DNA of 45,049 bases from Acholeplasmataceae bacterium (GTDB taxonomy: Bacteria > Bacillota_I > Bacilli_A > Acholeplasmatales > Acholeplasmataceae), in assembly GCA_007692425.1 (NCBI GenBank), contig RECG01000021.1, positions 1-45,049 on the forward strand, written 5' to 3'. Shown in pieces: positions 1-7,786 of this stretch. The notes beneath the pieces are model-generated. The model was not told the DNA's origin. It did not search any database and saw only the letters and a list, made by a program, of their open reading frames with translations. Numbering within the stretch: the stretch's first letter is position 1; each line of letters starts with the position of its first letter. Position numbers and translations under genes: made by a program.

Positions 1-432
1 AGCAACGGCGTGATCCACGTGATCGACGGCGTGCTCCTGCCACCGGCTGAAGAACTCGGCACGATCGTCGACATCGCCGTCGCAAGCGATGACTTCACCA
101 CGCTGGTCGCCGCCTTGACGGAAGCCGAACTGGTCGCAGCCCTGCAAGGTGAAGGCCCGTTCACCGTCTTCGCACCGACTGATGACGCGTTCGCAGCGCT
201 CTTGGCTGAACTAGACATCACCGCTTCGGACCTGCTCGCGTTTGAAAACCTTTCTGAAATTCTGCTCTACCATGTCGTGGTTGGCTCATTCACCGCCGCT
301 GACGTGATCGCCCTGACCGCAGACGGTCCGGTCGAAGTCGAAACCCTGAGTGGTGCGATGATCACGATTTCCGTCGTTGACGGCAACGTCTTCATCAACG
401 ACGCCCAGGTCATCCTGCCCGACGTCATGGCC
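1..432 (+). repeat. 432-bp tandem repeat, copy 1 (one FAS1 unit)
   Basis: First complete copy of a 432-bp (144-codon) direct repeat inside the fasciclin gene. By eye it is identical base for base to 433-864, and the two translations are identical. Confidence 0.95.
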
Positions 433-933
433 AGCAACGGCGTGATCCACGTGATCGACGGCGTGCTCCTGCCACCGGCTGAAGAACTCGGCACGATCGT
501 CGACATCGCCGTCGCAAGCGATGACTTCACCACGCTGGTCGCCGCCTTGACGGAAGCCGAACTGGTCGCAGCCCTGCAAGGTGAAGGCCCGTTCACCGTC
601 TTCGCACCGACTGATGACGCGTTCGCAGCGCTCTTGGCTGAACTAGACATCACCGCTTCGGACCTGCTCGCGTTTGAAAACCTTTCTGAAATTCTGCTCT
701 ACCATGTCGTGGTTGGCTCATTCACCGCCGCTGACGTGATCGCCCTGACCGCAGACGGTCCGGTCGAAGTCGAAACCCTGAGTGGTGCGATGATCACGAT
801 TTCCGTCGTTGACGGCAACGTCTTCATCAACGACGCCCAGGTCATCCTGCCCGACGTCATGGCCAGCAACGGCGTGATCCACGTGATCGACGGCGTGCTC
901 CTGCCACCGGCTGAAGAAACACCAGAAGAGTAA
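1..933 (+). CDS. Fasciclin (FAS1) repeat protein, 5' end outside the window
   Basis: The frame is open from the first base, so only the C-terminal 310 codons are present; the GTG at 10 is not a credible start. Each 144-residue unit is a FAS1 domain: the motif FTVFAPTDDAFAAL is FAS1 box H1, and LLYHVVVGSFTAADV matches box H2. FAS1 domains are extracellular adhesion modules in many bacteria, so a secreted or surface role is likely, but the signal peptide and any anchor would lie upstream. Two whole units and the start of a third are visible; the protein ends in a short acidic tail, ETPEE. The visible protein has no Lys, Arg, Cys or Trp and about 23 Asp/Glu per unit. Codons are GC-rich compared with the genes downstream. 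A hairpin terminator follows at 991. Confidence 0.9.
   Translation, partial: SNGVIHVIDGVLLPPAEELGTIVDIAVASDDFTTLVAALTEAELVAALQGEGPFTVFAPTDDAFAALLAELDITASDLLAFENLSEILLYHVVVGSFTAADVIALTADGPVEVETLSGAMITISVVDGNVFINDAQVILPDVMASNGVIHVIDGVLLPPAEELGTIVDIAVASDDFTTLVAALTEAELVAALQGEGPFTVFAPTDDAFAALLAELDITASDLLAFENLSEILLYHVVVGSFTAADVIALTADGPVEVETLSGAMITISVVDGNVFINDAQVILPDVMASNGVIHVIDGVLLPPAEETPEE
433..864 (+). repeat. 432-bp tandem repeat, copy 2
   Basis: Second complete copy, with no difference from copy 1 that I can find. Synonymous positions are also unchanged, so the duplication is recent or kept uniform by recombination. Confidence 0.95.
865..918 (+). repeat. 432-bp tandem repeat, truncated third copy
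   Basis: The first 54 bases of the unit recur here and then diverge into the C-terminal tail (ETPEE, stop). The unit boundary therefore falls inside a FAS1 domain rather than between domains. Confidence 0.9.
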
Positions 934-990
934 GCACTGATATTGAATCATTATTCATCACGGCAACAATGTGTAATCAAGAAGATATAA

Positions 991-1024
991 AGACGGATTC
1001 CAACCGGATTCCGTCTTTTTTTTT
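991..1024 (+). terminator. Intrinsic terminator after the fasciclin gene
   Basis: AGACGGATTCC (991-1001) pairs with GGATTCCGTCT (1006-1016), with one T-T mismatch and an AACC loop, followed by an unbroken T-run. Confidence 0.85.
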
Positions 1025-1042
1025 CGTTTGCGACCGACCATC

Positions 1043-1071
1043 TTGTCAAAACATCTCTTTCATGCTACAAT
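1043..1071 (+). promoter_or_regulatory. Promoter of the serine cassette
   Basis: TTGTCA (1043-1048), a 17-bp spacer and TACAAT (1066-1071) give a good sigma-A promoter about 170 bp before the DUF1015 gene. Transcription would start near 1078. Confidence 0.7.
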
Positions 1072-1077
1072 GTCTTT

Positions 1078-1237
1078 GGTTGAATCGATTCGTTTTTTTC
1101 TTTTGTAAAAAGAAAGCATACTTCATAGAGAGGAATGATCACACCCACATGCACATGATGAGATTTCATGCAGATGTTAACGGCGTCATCCCTAGTGACC
1201 GCGCATCTTTTTTTCGTTTGTTCAAGGGCATGCCATC
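1078..1237 (+). promoter_or_regulatory. About 160-nt structured leader before the DUF1015 gene
   Basis: The leader contains an AT-rich hairpin (TTTCTTTT with AAAAGAAA, about 1097-1116), a second imperfect hairpin around 1150-1172, and an imperfect stem between about 1173 and 1207 (GATG with CATC, GTCA with TGAC) ending in TTTTTTT at 1208-1214. That layout resembles an attenuator. I cannot assign it to a known riboswitch class. This fills the gap of about 300 bp between the fasciclin and DUF1015 genes, with the terminator and promoter listed separately. Confidence 0.35.
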
Positions 1238-2500
1238 ATGAACCGGACAACATTGAAAGGACGCTTGATTGCCCCCGATTTGTTTTTACCAAAACAAGGT
1301 GTCGACCTAGAAAAATGGTCTGTTATCGCCTGTGACCAATATACAAGCAATCCCGAATATTGGCATAAACTTGACGATTTGGTCGGTGATTCACCTTCGA
1401 CGCTGCGCTTGATCTTGCCTGAAGCATTCCTTGATCAAGCAACGACACATGTGTCCCAAATCAACATCAACATGCGTCAATATCTCGAACAAGGCATTTT
1501 GCGACCGATCGGACAGGGATTCATCCTGGTCGATCGCATGACCGCCCACGGCAATCATAGACTCGGTCTGATGATGGCCGTCGATCTTGAAGATTATGAT
1601 TATCATGAAGGGGCCCAGACATTGGTGCGGTCGACCGAACAGACGATTGAATCACGCATTCCACCACGTGCCATCATCCGTCGCCAGGCACCCATCGAAC
1701 TTTCGCATGTCATGCTTTTGGTCAACGATGACACCATCGGCATGCTTGAACAATGGTTCAAACGCAAAGCAGAGTTGCCGTTACTTTATGATTTCAAGTT
1801 GAATATGGAAGGTGGCCACATCCGCGGTTATCACATCAAAGATGTTGATGCTGTCATCAACCAGTTCGAGATGCTCATTCAAAATCAAGAAGAACCCTTG
1901 CTGTTCATCGCCGGAGATGGCAACCACAGTCTGGCAACTGCCAAAGCGCACTGGGAAGCCATCAAGTTACACACAACCGAGATTGAACAACGTGACCATC
2001 CAGCCCGTCATGCCTTGGTCGAAGTGGTCAATCTATATGACCCAGGCCTACAATTCGAAGGGATTCACCGTGTCATTTTTGACGCCCCGCCCGGATTTGA
2101 ATCAGAACTGCTTTCACAACTCGAAGGCAACCAAACCACCTGGATGTATCGTGCTTCATCAGGGAAGACCGAGATTGCCATCCCTGACAACGCACCCCTC
2201 GCCTATGAAATCGTCCAAGCTTACATCGACCGTCATCTTGAAGAAAATCCGGCATGCGAAGTGGATTATATTCATGGCGACCAGGCTTTGATTGACATAT
2301 GCAACCAGCATCCAAAAAGTCTGGGCATCCGCATGCCCGCCCTGACCAAAGCCGATCTGTTTCCGTACATCCAAGCCGGCAAGGTGCTGCCCATCAAATC
2401 CTTTTCCATGGGTGCAGCGACCGAAAAACGTTATTATCTTGAAGCCAAGGCCATCACCAGGATGGCAACCGATATCATCAAAAAGGAGAATGAATCATGA
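1238..2500 (+). CDS. DUF1015 family protein in the serine cassette
   Basis: A 420-residue protein that I recognise as DUF1015 family from its N-terminus (IAPDLFLP, SVIACDQYTSNPEYW) and from the block IAGDGNHSLATAKAHWE, with D227, N229 and H230. It is cytoplasmic, with no signal peptide or membrane segment. The family has no agreed biochemical function, but it often sits beside serC and serA. The GDGNHS block resembles the DGHHR-type motif of ParB-fold free-serine kinases (SerK, SbnI), which suggests work on serine or phosphoserine; that is inference. The stop overlaps the serC start by 4 bp (ATGA), so translation is coupled. The ATG at 1238 is weakly served by an AAGGGC-like site. Confidence 0.85.
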   Translation: MNRTTLKGRLIAPDLFLPKQGVDLEKWSVIACDQYTSNPEYWHKLDDLVGDSPSTLRLILPEAFLDQATTHVSQININMRQYLEQGILRPIGQGFILVDRMTAHGNHRLGLMMAVDLEDYDYHEGAQTLVRSTEQTIESRIPPRAIIRRQAPIELSHVMLLVNDDTIGMLEQWFKRKAELPLLYDFKLNMEGGHIRGYHIKDVDAVINQFEMLIQNQEEPLLFIAGDGNHSLATAKAHWEAIKLHTTEIEQRDHPARHALVEVVNLYDPGLQFEGIHRVIFDAPPGFESELLSQLEGNQTTWMYRASSGKTEIAIPDNAPLAYEIVQAYIDRHLEENPACEVDYIHGDQALIDICNQHPKSLGIRMPALTKADLFPYIQAGKVLPIKSFSMGAATEKRYYLEAKAITRMATDIIKKENES

Positions 2501-3582
2501 AACGTGTTTACAATTTTTCCGCAGGACCTGCCGTCCTGCCCGAGGATGTGCTCAAGGAAGCCGCCGCCGAAATGCTTAACTACCGCGATAGCGGTATGTC
2601 TGTCATGGAAATGAGCCATCGTTCAAAGGTCTATGAGAACATCATCGTCCAGGCCGAGGCCGATCTTCGGACTTTGCTTTCGATTCCTGATCACTACAAA
2701 GTCTTGTTTTTACAAGGTGGCGCCTCATTGCAATTTGCGATGGTGCCAATCAATCTGATGAAAAACAAAGTTGCGGATTTCATCGTGACCGGGCAATGGG
2801 CCAAAAAAGCTTATCAAGAAGCGGGCAGATATGTGAAGGCCAACAAGATCGCCTCATCGGAAGACACCACGTTCTCCTATATCCCCGATCTTGAAGATGT
2901 AACGGTCAGTCCGGATGCTGACTATGTCCATATTTGTGAAAACAATACCATCTATGGGACCCGTTTCACCAAACATCCCGATACCAAGGGTAAAATCCTG
3001 GTCTCGGACATGTCATCCTGCATCTTGTCAGAACCGATTGATGTGACGACATACGGTCTGATTTATGCTGGCGCCCAAAAAAACATCGGTCCCGCAGGCA
3101 CGACGATTGTCATCATCCGCGAAGACCTGATTCCTGATGAGCTGCCCGAGTGGGTTCCGACCATGATGCAATACAAAACCCACGCTGAAAACGGATCCAT
3201 GTACAACACGCCGCCCACTTATGGCATTTATCTTTGCGGCAAGGTCTTCCAGTGGTTGCTTCAGCAAGGCGGTCTTGAAGCCATTCAAAAAATTAACATC
3301 GCCAAAGCCGCGCTCCTTTATGATTATCTGGATCAAAGCAAACTGTTCAAGGGGACCGTTGCCAAGCAGGATCGTTCCTTGATGAATGTCTGCTTCAAAA
3401 CCGATCATGACGAGATTGACAGCCGTTTTTTGAAAGAAGCCAAACTGGCAGGTTTTGAAAACCTGAAAGGGCATCGTTCGGTCGGTGGCATGCGTGCTAG
3501 TATTTACAATGCCATGCCGGTGGAAGGTGTCCAGGCCCTGGTCAGCTTCATGCGTGAATTTGAAAACAATATCAAGAGCTGA
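2497..3582 (+). CDS. serC: Phosphoserine aminotransferase
   Basis: Converts 3-phosphohydroxypyruvate and glutamate to O-phosphoserine and 2-oxoglutarate, the second step of serine synthesis; PLP-dependent and cytoplasmic. The 361-residue length is normal for SerC. The N-terminus (YNFSAGPAVLP) and MSVMEMSHRSK are family signatures, and the PLP lysine is K195 in GAQKNIGPAG. The start overlaps the stop of the DUF1015 gene (ATGA) and has AAAAGGAG upstream. serA follows 5 to 8 bp later, so the three genes form one operon. Confidence 0.96.
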   Translation: MKRVYNFSAGPAVLPEDVLKEAAAEMLNYRDSGMSVMEMSHRSKVYENIIVQAEADLRTLLSIPDHYKVLFLQGGASLQFAMVPINLMKNKVADFIVTGQWAKKAYQEAGRYVKANKIASSEDTTFSYIPDLEDVTVSPDADYVHICENNTIYGTRFTKHPDTKGKILVSDMSSCILSEPIDVTTYGLIYAGAQKNIGPAGTTIVIIREDLIPDELPEWVPTMMQYKTHAENGSMYNTPPTYGIYLCGKVFQWLLQQGGLEAIQKINIAKAALLYDYLDQSKLFKGTVAKQDRSLMNVCFKTDHDEIDSRFLKEAKLAGFENLKGHRSVGGMRASIYNAMPVEGVQALVSFMREFENNIKS

Positions 3583-3590
3583 GGTGTATG

Positions 3591-4751
3591 ATGCGACACA
3601 TTCATTGTTTAAACAAAATTTCTAAAAGCGGACTTGCCGTTTTACCCGATACCTATCAACTGACCGACCAAATCGATCAGGCGGATGCGATTCTGGTCAG
3701 AAGCGCGGTCATGCATGACATGACATTACCGTCATCCGTCCTGGCGGTCGCCCGGGCAGGTGCTGGTGTCAACAATATTCCGCTCGACACCTATGCCCAA
3801 AAGGGCGTGGTGGTGTTCAACACACCGGGTGCCAACGCCAACGCTGTCAAGGAACTGACTTTGGCTGGCATGTTGCTGGCGGTTCGTGATATCCACGGTG
3901 GCATGAACTGGCTTGCGGAAAACCGTCAGGATCCTGATGTCCAGAAGACAATCGAAAAGGTCAAGTCGCGTTTTGGCGGCACGGAGATTCTAGGCAAGAC
4001 CATCGGCATCATCGGTCTTGGTGCCATCGGTCGCAAGTTGGCGGAAGCCTGCCTGGCACTAGGGATGAAGGTCATTGGCACGGATCGCAATTTGAAACAG
4101 TTTGAAGACAACAAACTGCCAACGGCCATCACCTTGACAGAAGACAAGGAAAGTCTCTATCAGGCATCTGATTTCATCAGTCTGAACCTGCCGCTCAATG
4201 ATTCAACCAGGCATCTGATCAACAAGGAAACGTTGGCCCATATGAAAGAAGGCGTCATCATATTGAATTTCGCCCGCGATGCCCTGGTCCATGATGATGA
4301 TCTTGAAACAGCCATTCAAAGCGGCAAAGTCCATCGTTATGTCACGGATTTCCCTAATGCGAGAACGGCCAACATGACAGGTGTCATCGCCATCCCGCAT
4401 CTTGGAGCATCGACTGAAGAAGCTGAAGACAACTGTGCTTCCATGGCCGCCAACCAAGTGGTCGATTATATCGAAAACGGCAACCTGACCAACGCGGTGA
4501 CCTATCCTGATGTTCATGTAGGGCCCCGTCAAGGCACATGCAGGATTGCCATCATGTATCAGGAAAGTAATGGTTTGAGCAACACGATCCAGCAAAAACT
4601 GGCTGCCGACCATACCATCAGACAGGCACGTCACCACATGAAATCAGGATATGGATACAGCTTGATTGATTTGGAAGATCAAATCAAGGATGATCACATC
4701 AAGGCGATTGAAGCATTCGAAGGTGTCATCCGCGTCCGTGTCTTGGTTTAA
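3591..4751 (+). CDS. serA: D-3-phosphoglycerate dehydrogenase
   Basis: Oxidises 3-phosphoglycerate to 3-phosphohydroxypyruvate with NAD, the first step of serine synthesis. The NAD fold is clear (GIIGLGAIGRKLAEA), the substrate-binding Arg is R229 (NFARDALV) and the catalytic His is H270 (PHLGASTEEAE). The last 80 or so residues look like a small ACT-type regulatory domain. The usual DVFExEP segment carrying the catalytic Glu is replaced by VTDFPNA, a variant I recall from clostridial SerA proteins. An in-frame ATG at 3588 lies only 3 nt from the GAGG core; 3591 gives better spacing. A strong terminator follows. Confidence 0.92.
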   Translation: MRHIHCLNKISKSGLAVLPDTYQLTDQIDQADAILVRSAVMHDMTLPSSVLAVARAGAGVNNIPLDTYAQKGVVVFNTPGANANAVKELTLAGMLLAVRDIHGGMNWLAENRQDPDVQKTIEKVKSRFGGTEILGKTIGIIGLGAIGRKLAEACLALGMKVIGTDRNLKQFEDNKLPTAITLTEDKESLYQASDFISLNLPLNDSTRHLINKETLAHMKEGVIILNFARDALVHDDDLETAIQSGKVHRYVTDFPNARTANMTGVIAIPHLGASTEEAEDNCASMAANQVVDYIENGNLTNAVTYPDVHVGPRQGTCRIAIMYQESNGLSNTIQQKLAADHTIRQARHHMKSGYGYSLIDLEDQIKDDHIKAIEAFEGVIRVRVLV

Positions 4752-4765
4752 TCTGGTCAAACGTG

Positions 4766-4797
4766 AAAGAAAGCTTGAAAAACAGGCTTTCTTTTTT
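4766..4797 (+). terminator. Terminator after serA
   Basis: AAAGAAAGC (4766-4774) pairs perfectly with GCTTTCTTT (4786-4794), followed by more T residues. It closes the serine cassette. Confidence 0.85.
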
Positions 4798-4939
4798 GTT
4801 TTCAAGCGACAATCGTCTTTCACACGTGTGTCTGTGAAACGTTGTCGATGTCGTCTCATCGTGTTTCTGGGAAGTAGGTGTTGATGATCAATCTTGTCGA
4901 TCCATCGCAGTTTTTGATACGTCATGAATACAATCTAGA

Positions 4940-4948
4940 TGGTATAAT
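4940..4948 (+). promoter_or_regulatory. Extended -10 promoter of the diguanylate cyclase gene
   Basis: TGGTATAAT is a perfect extended -10. No -35 hexamer lies at normal spacing. The region 4800-4939 otherwise shows only a 10-bp palindrome (CACACGTGTG, 4821-4830) inside a TTTCACA/TGTGAAA inverted repeat. Confidence 0.6.
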
Positions 4949-4986
4949 GTAAACAAACATCTCTGACTGGAAAGGAAGCGGATGTC

Positions 4987-6102
4987 ATGATTGACTTTTT
5001 GCGAGATTATGATGCCAATGTGATTGCCATCATGATGTTGATTGTGATCTACGTGATCAGTTGGTTGCGTGCCGAGGTCAACAATTTTGCCAAGCGTCTT
5101 TTAAGAATCATCATCATATCCAACATCATCGTCTTGATTGTCGAACCGCTGACATGGGAAGTCGATGGCATGTCAGGCTCGGCTTTTCATGTGTTGGGAT
5201 ATGTGACCAACAGTCTGATGCATGTGGTGCCATTGGTCTTGTTTTGCCTATGGTTTGCGTATATCGATTATAAGATTCATGACAACATCAAGCGCATCAG
5301 GAGACGCTATTTCTATCTGTTTCCGGCCGTTGTCATTTTCGCTTTGATGCTCATCAACTTGTTTGTGCCGATCATCTTTTCGATTGATTCACTGACCAAC
5401 ATCTATCAACGTGAAACCTTGTGGTTCATTTCTTTTATCATCATCTATGCGATGTATGCCGGGCTGATTGCCATGGTGATCAAAAAACGCAGACAGACCA
5501 ACACACTTGTGATTGTGTCCGTCCTTATCTTTTTCATCCTGCCTTTTTCATCTTCGCTTCTCCAAATGATATATGACCGTTTCTTCTATACATATACGAC
5601 CGTTTCGATTGCCATATTGATCAGTTTCATCTTTTTGGAAACCATCAGTGGTGGCCGGGACTACCTGACCGGTCTTTATAGCCGGCAAAGCTTTGATGCA
5701 TACATGCATCATCTCATTGAAGAAGGACGCACATTCATGTTGTTGTTGATTGATCTTGACAATTTCAAGTCGGTCAATGACAAATACGGCCATGTCTATG
5801 GTGATGAACTGTTAGTCGACTTTTCCACAATGTTATCCGAGGTCTTCGATTTTGCCGACATGATTGTCAGAATGGGTGGCGATGAGTTCATGGTGGTGCT
5901 CAAGGAAGAAACACCTGAAGTCATTGCCAGTCATATCGCGGTACTGCATGACAAGTTGGCAAACATGCCACAACTTGATCATGACCTGTCATTCAGCCAC
6001 GGTTATGCCCTTTATGAGGAAGGGTTGACCTTCAATGAGATCTACCGGCGGGTCGACCAGAAGATGTATCTTGAAAAACATGATAAAAAGACAAGCATGT
6101 GA
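4987..6102 (+). CDS. Membrane-bound diguanylate cyclase (GGDEF)
   Basis: Predicted to make the second messenger c-di-GMP from two GTP. Residues 1 to about 215 form roughly seven hydrophobic segments, a membrane sensor module I cannot name; residues 218 to about 367 are a GGDEF domain that begins with DYLTGLYSRQSFD. The active-site motif is intact (MGGDEF, G297 to F301), so activity is expected. The RxxD product-inhibition site normally just upstream is absent (FDFADMIVR). There is no EAL, HD-GYP or PilZ partner in the window. GGAAAGGAAG precedes the ATG; an earlier ATG at 4981 stops after two codons. The gene is monocistronic, between its own promoter and a terminator. Confidence 0.92.
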   Translation: MIDFLRDYDANVIAIMMLIVIYVISWLRAEVNNFAKRLLRIIIISNIIVLIVEPLTWEVDGMSGSAFHVLGYVTNSLMHVVPLVLFCLWFAYIDYKIHDNIKRIRRRYFYLFPAVVIFALMLINLFVPIIFSIDSLTNIYQRETLWFISFIIIYAMYAGLIAMVIKKRRQTNTLVIVSVLIFFILPFSSSLLQMIYDRFFYTYTTVSIAILISFIFLETISGGRDYLTGLYSRQSFDAYMHHLIEEGRTFMLLLIDLDNFKSVNDKYGHVYGDELLVDFSTMLSEVFDFADMIVRMGGDEFMVVLKEETPEVIASHIAVLHDKLANMPQLDHDLSFSHGYALYEEGLTFNEIYRRVDQKMYLEKHDKKTSM

Positions 6103-6118
6103 ACAATGTCATCGTGAT

Positions 6119-6141
6119 TAAGACATCATCGATGTCTTTTT
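6119..6141 (+). terminator. Terminator after the GGDEF gene
   Basis: AAGACATC pairs with GATGTCTT across an ATC loop and runs into TTTTT. Confidence 0.75.
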
Positions 6142-6162
6142 ATTATCGTCTTGCAATCCTGA

Positions 6163-6171
6163 TGTTATAAT
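6163..6171 (+). promoter_or_regulatory. Extended -10 promoter of the AlkA-like gene
   Basis: TGTTATAAT is an extended -10 (TGnTATAAT). A weak TTATCG lies 17 bp upstream. The gene starts 24 bp downstream, so the 5' leader is short. Confidence 0.55.
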
Positions 6172-6194
6172 ATGAATGAAAAGTGAGGTTTTTC

Positions 6195-6830
6195 ATGTCA
6201 TCCATTATCTATCACCGGCAATCCGAAGAAGTCATCGCATTATCTGCTCAAGATCCGCAGCTGGTGGTGCTGTTTGACCGTGTTCAGACCATCGAGGTCA
6301 AACTCGAAGACAATCCCTTTCTGGCGTTGGTCAAAACGATGATCGCGCAACAACTTTCAAGCAAGGTTGCCAATGTGATCACGCAACGCCTGATGGATCA
6401 TTTCCAGCAACATCTCACACCCGAGGGGTTGTTGCTGGCCTCGGATGAACAGTTGCGTCAGCTCGGTATGTCAAGATCGAAAGTCACGTATTTGAAAGCC
6501 TTGGCGGAAGCGATACTCAAAGGTGATCTGACATACCATGCCTTGTCATTGCTGACGGATGAGGAAGTCATTCGACAACTGACCATGATCAAAGGCATCG
6601 GCCGATGGACGGCTGAGATGTTCCTGATGTTCACGCTCGGTCGTGAAGATGTCTTCTCCGTACTTGATCTTGGCCTTCGCAATGCTGTCAAAGTGCTTTA
6701 TCAAGATGATCGTTTGACACCTCGAGACATTCTTGACATTAGTCAACGATGGCGTCCTTATCGTTCGGTTGCCAGCCATTATTTGTGGCATCTATGGGAT
6801 TTTCCGGATGACCAACAAGACATCCGATGA
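6195..6830 (+). CDS. AlkA-type DNA-3-methyladenine glycosylase II (HhH-GPD)
   Basis: Base-excision repair enzyme expected to remove alkylated purines from DNA. The 211-residue protein has the helix-hairpin-helix segment LTMIKGIGRWTAEMF and the downstream catalytic Asp (D158, in SVLDLGLRNAV), the HhH-GPD arrangement. Four-Cys iron-sulfur ligands are absent, which argues against an endonuclease III type. The start is the ATG at 6195, because GTGAGG at 6183-6188 is its ribosome binding site; a GTG at 6183 is in frame but coincides with that site. It stands alone, with its own promoter. Confidence 0.88.
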   Translation: MSSIIYHRQSEEVIALSAQDPQLVVLFDRVQTIEVKLEDNPFLALVKTMIAQQLSSKVANVITQRLMDHFQQHLTPEGLLLASDEQLRQLGMSRSKVTYLKALAEAILKGDLTYHALSLLTDEEVIRQLTMIKGIGRWTAEMFLMFTLGREDVFSVLDLGLRNAVKVLYQDDRLTPRDILDISQRWRPYRSVASHYLWHLWDFPDDQQDIR

Positions 6831-6883
6831 TCGAGATTCGCCATCATATATGAACATTCAATAATCTTATAGGAGGAAACACC

Positions 6884-7786
6884 ATGAACATCCGACTTAT
6901 CGGTTTGGGCCGCATGGGTTCGAACTTCGCGCTCAATTGTCGCGATCATCATCATCAGGTCATTGGCTATGACGCCAACGAGGAGGCCCGAAACCGTCTC
7001 AAAGCCCAAGGCTTCCAGGTGGTCAGGAGCCTGTCAGAACTCACCCGTCGTGAACCCGATGAACGACTGGTCATCTGGCTGCTGGTCCCCAATCAGCTGG
7101 TCGATGCCGTTTTGGAACAATTGGTACCTTTGCTTGCCAAACATGACATCGTGATTGATGGTGGTAACTCCAATTTCAACTTATCCATCAAACATTACCA
7201 ATATCTTAAAAGCAAGGGCATCGATTACATCGATCTCGGTACCAGCGGCGGCATCCACGGCGCGCGCCATGGCGCGTGTCTGATGGCGGGTGGTGAACGT
7301 GATGTCGTCGCGTATGTCGAACCTGTCTTTCGCGATGTCGCCATCGAAAATGGTTACGCCTATGTTGGCAGGCCGGGTTCGGGCCACTTTGTCAAAATGG
7401 TGCACAACGGCATCGAATATGGCATGATGCAGGCGATTGCCGAAGGCTTTGACCTTTTACAAGCCTCACCATTTGAACTTGATCACAAGGCCATTTCCAA
7501 GATGTGGAACCATGGATCGATCATCGAATCCGCATTGCTTGGTTTCACGCATGATGCGTTTGCCAAAGATGCGACACTCTCTTCGATCGCAGGTCGGATT
7601 GACGACTCGGGCGAAGGCATGTGGATGATTGAGGAAGCACTCAAGTACAAAGTCTCCGTGCCGGTCATCACCCAGGCGTTGTTCGCCCGTTACAAGTCAC
7701 GTGACGATGAACGTTTCGGTGAAAAAGTGGTGGCGGCCATGCGTGCTGAGTTCGGCGGCCATGCCGTCTACAAGAAAAAAACATGA
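6884..7786 (+). CDS. gnd: 6-phosphogluconate dehydrogenase, short (YqeC-like) form
   Basis: Decarboxylating oxidation of 6-phosphogluconate to ribulose 5-phosphate. The Rossmann motif is LIGLGRMGSNFA at the N-terminus, then VIDGGNSNF, GTSGGIHGARHG and the active-site KMVHNGIEYGMM segment, all diagnostic. At 300 residues it is the short bacterial form, lacking the extra C-terminal helices of the 470-residue enzyme. Short forms are often NAD-linked, but the cofactor cannot be settled by eye. A good TAGGAGG site lies before the ATG. The stop overlaps zwf by 4 bp, so the two oxidative pentose-phosphate dehydrogenases are translationally coupled. Confidence 0.93.
   Translation: MNIRLIGLGRMGSNFALNCRDHHHQVIGYDANEEARNRLKAQGFQVVRSLSELTRREPDERLVIWLLVPNQLVDAVLEQLVPLLAKHDIVIDGGNSNFNLSIKHYQYLKSKGIDYIDLGTSGGIHGARHGACLMAGGERDVVAYVEPVFRDVAIENGYAYVGRPGSGHFVKMVHNGIEYGMMQAIAEGFDLLQASPFELDHKAISKMWNHGSIIESALLGFTHDAFAKDATLSSIAGRIDDSGEGMWMIEEALKYKVSVPVITQALFARYKSRDDERFGEKVVAAMRAEFGGHAVYKKKT

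Noticed and set aside
267-951. Minus-strand open frames within the fasciclin repeats
   Set aside because: They repeat with the 432-bp period and are shadows of the GC-rich FAS1 frame; no start signals or family motifs.
1178-1214. Possible serine T-box: GTGACCGCG followed by a T-run
   Set aside because: The diagnostic GGGTGG before ACC is missing and no stem I with AGTA and specifier elements is visible; the leader is also too short.
969-1241. Open frame of 90 codons before the DUF1015 gene
   Set aside because: It spans a terminator and a promoter, has Phe- and Lys-rich translation from T- and A-runs, no ribosome binding site, and no recognisable family.
4818-4839. TTTCACA/TGTGAAA inverted repeat with central CACACGTGTG as terminator or operator
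   Set aside because: No T-run follows and no matching copy is found near other genes; left as a note only.
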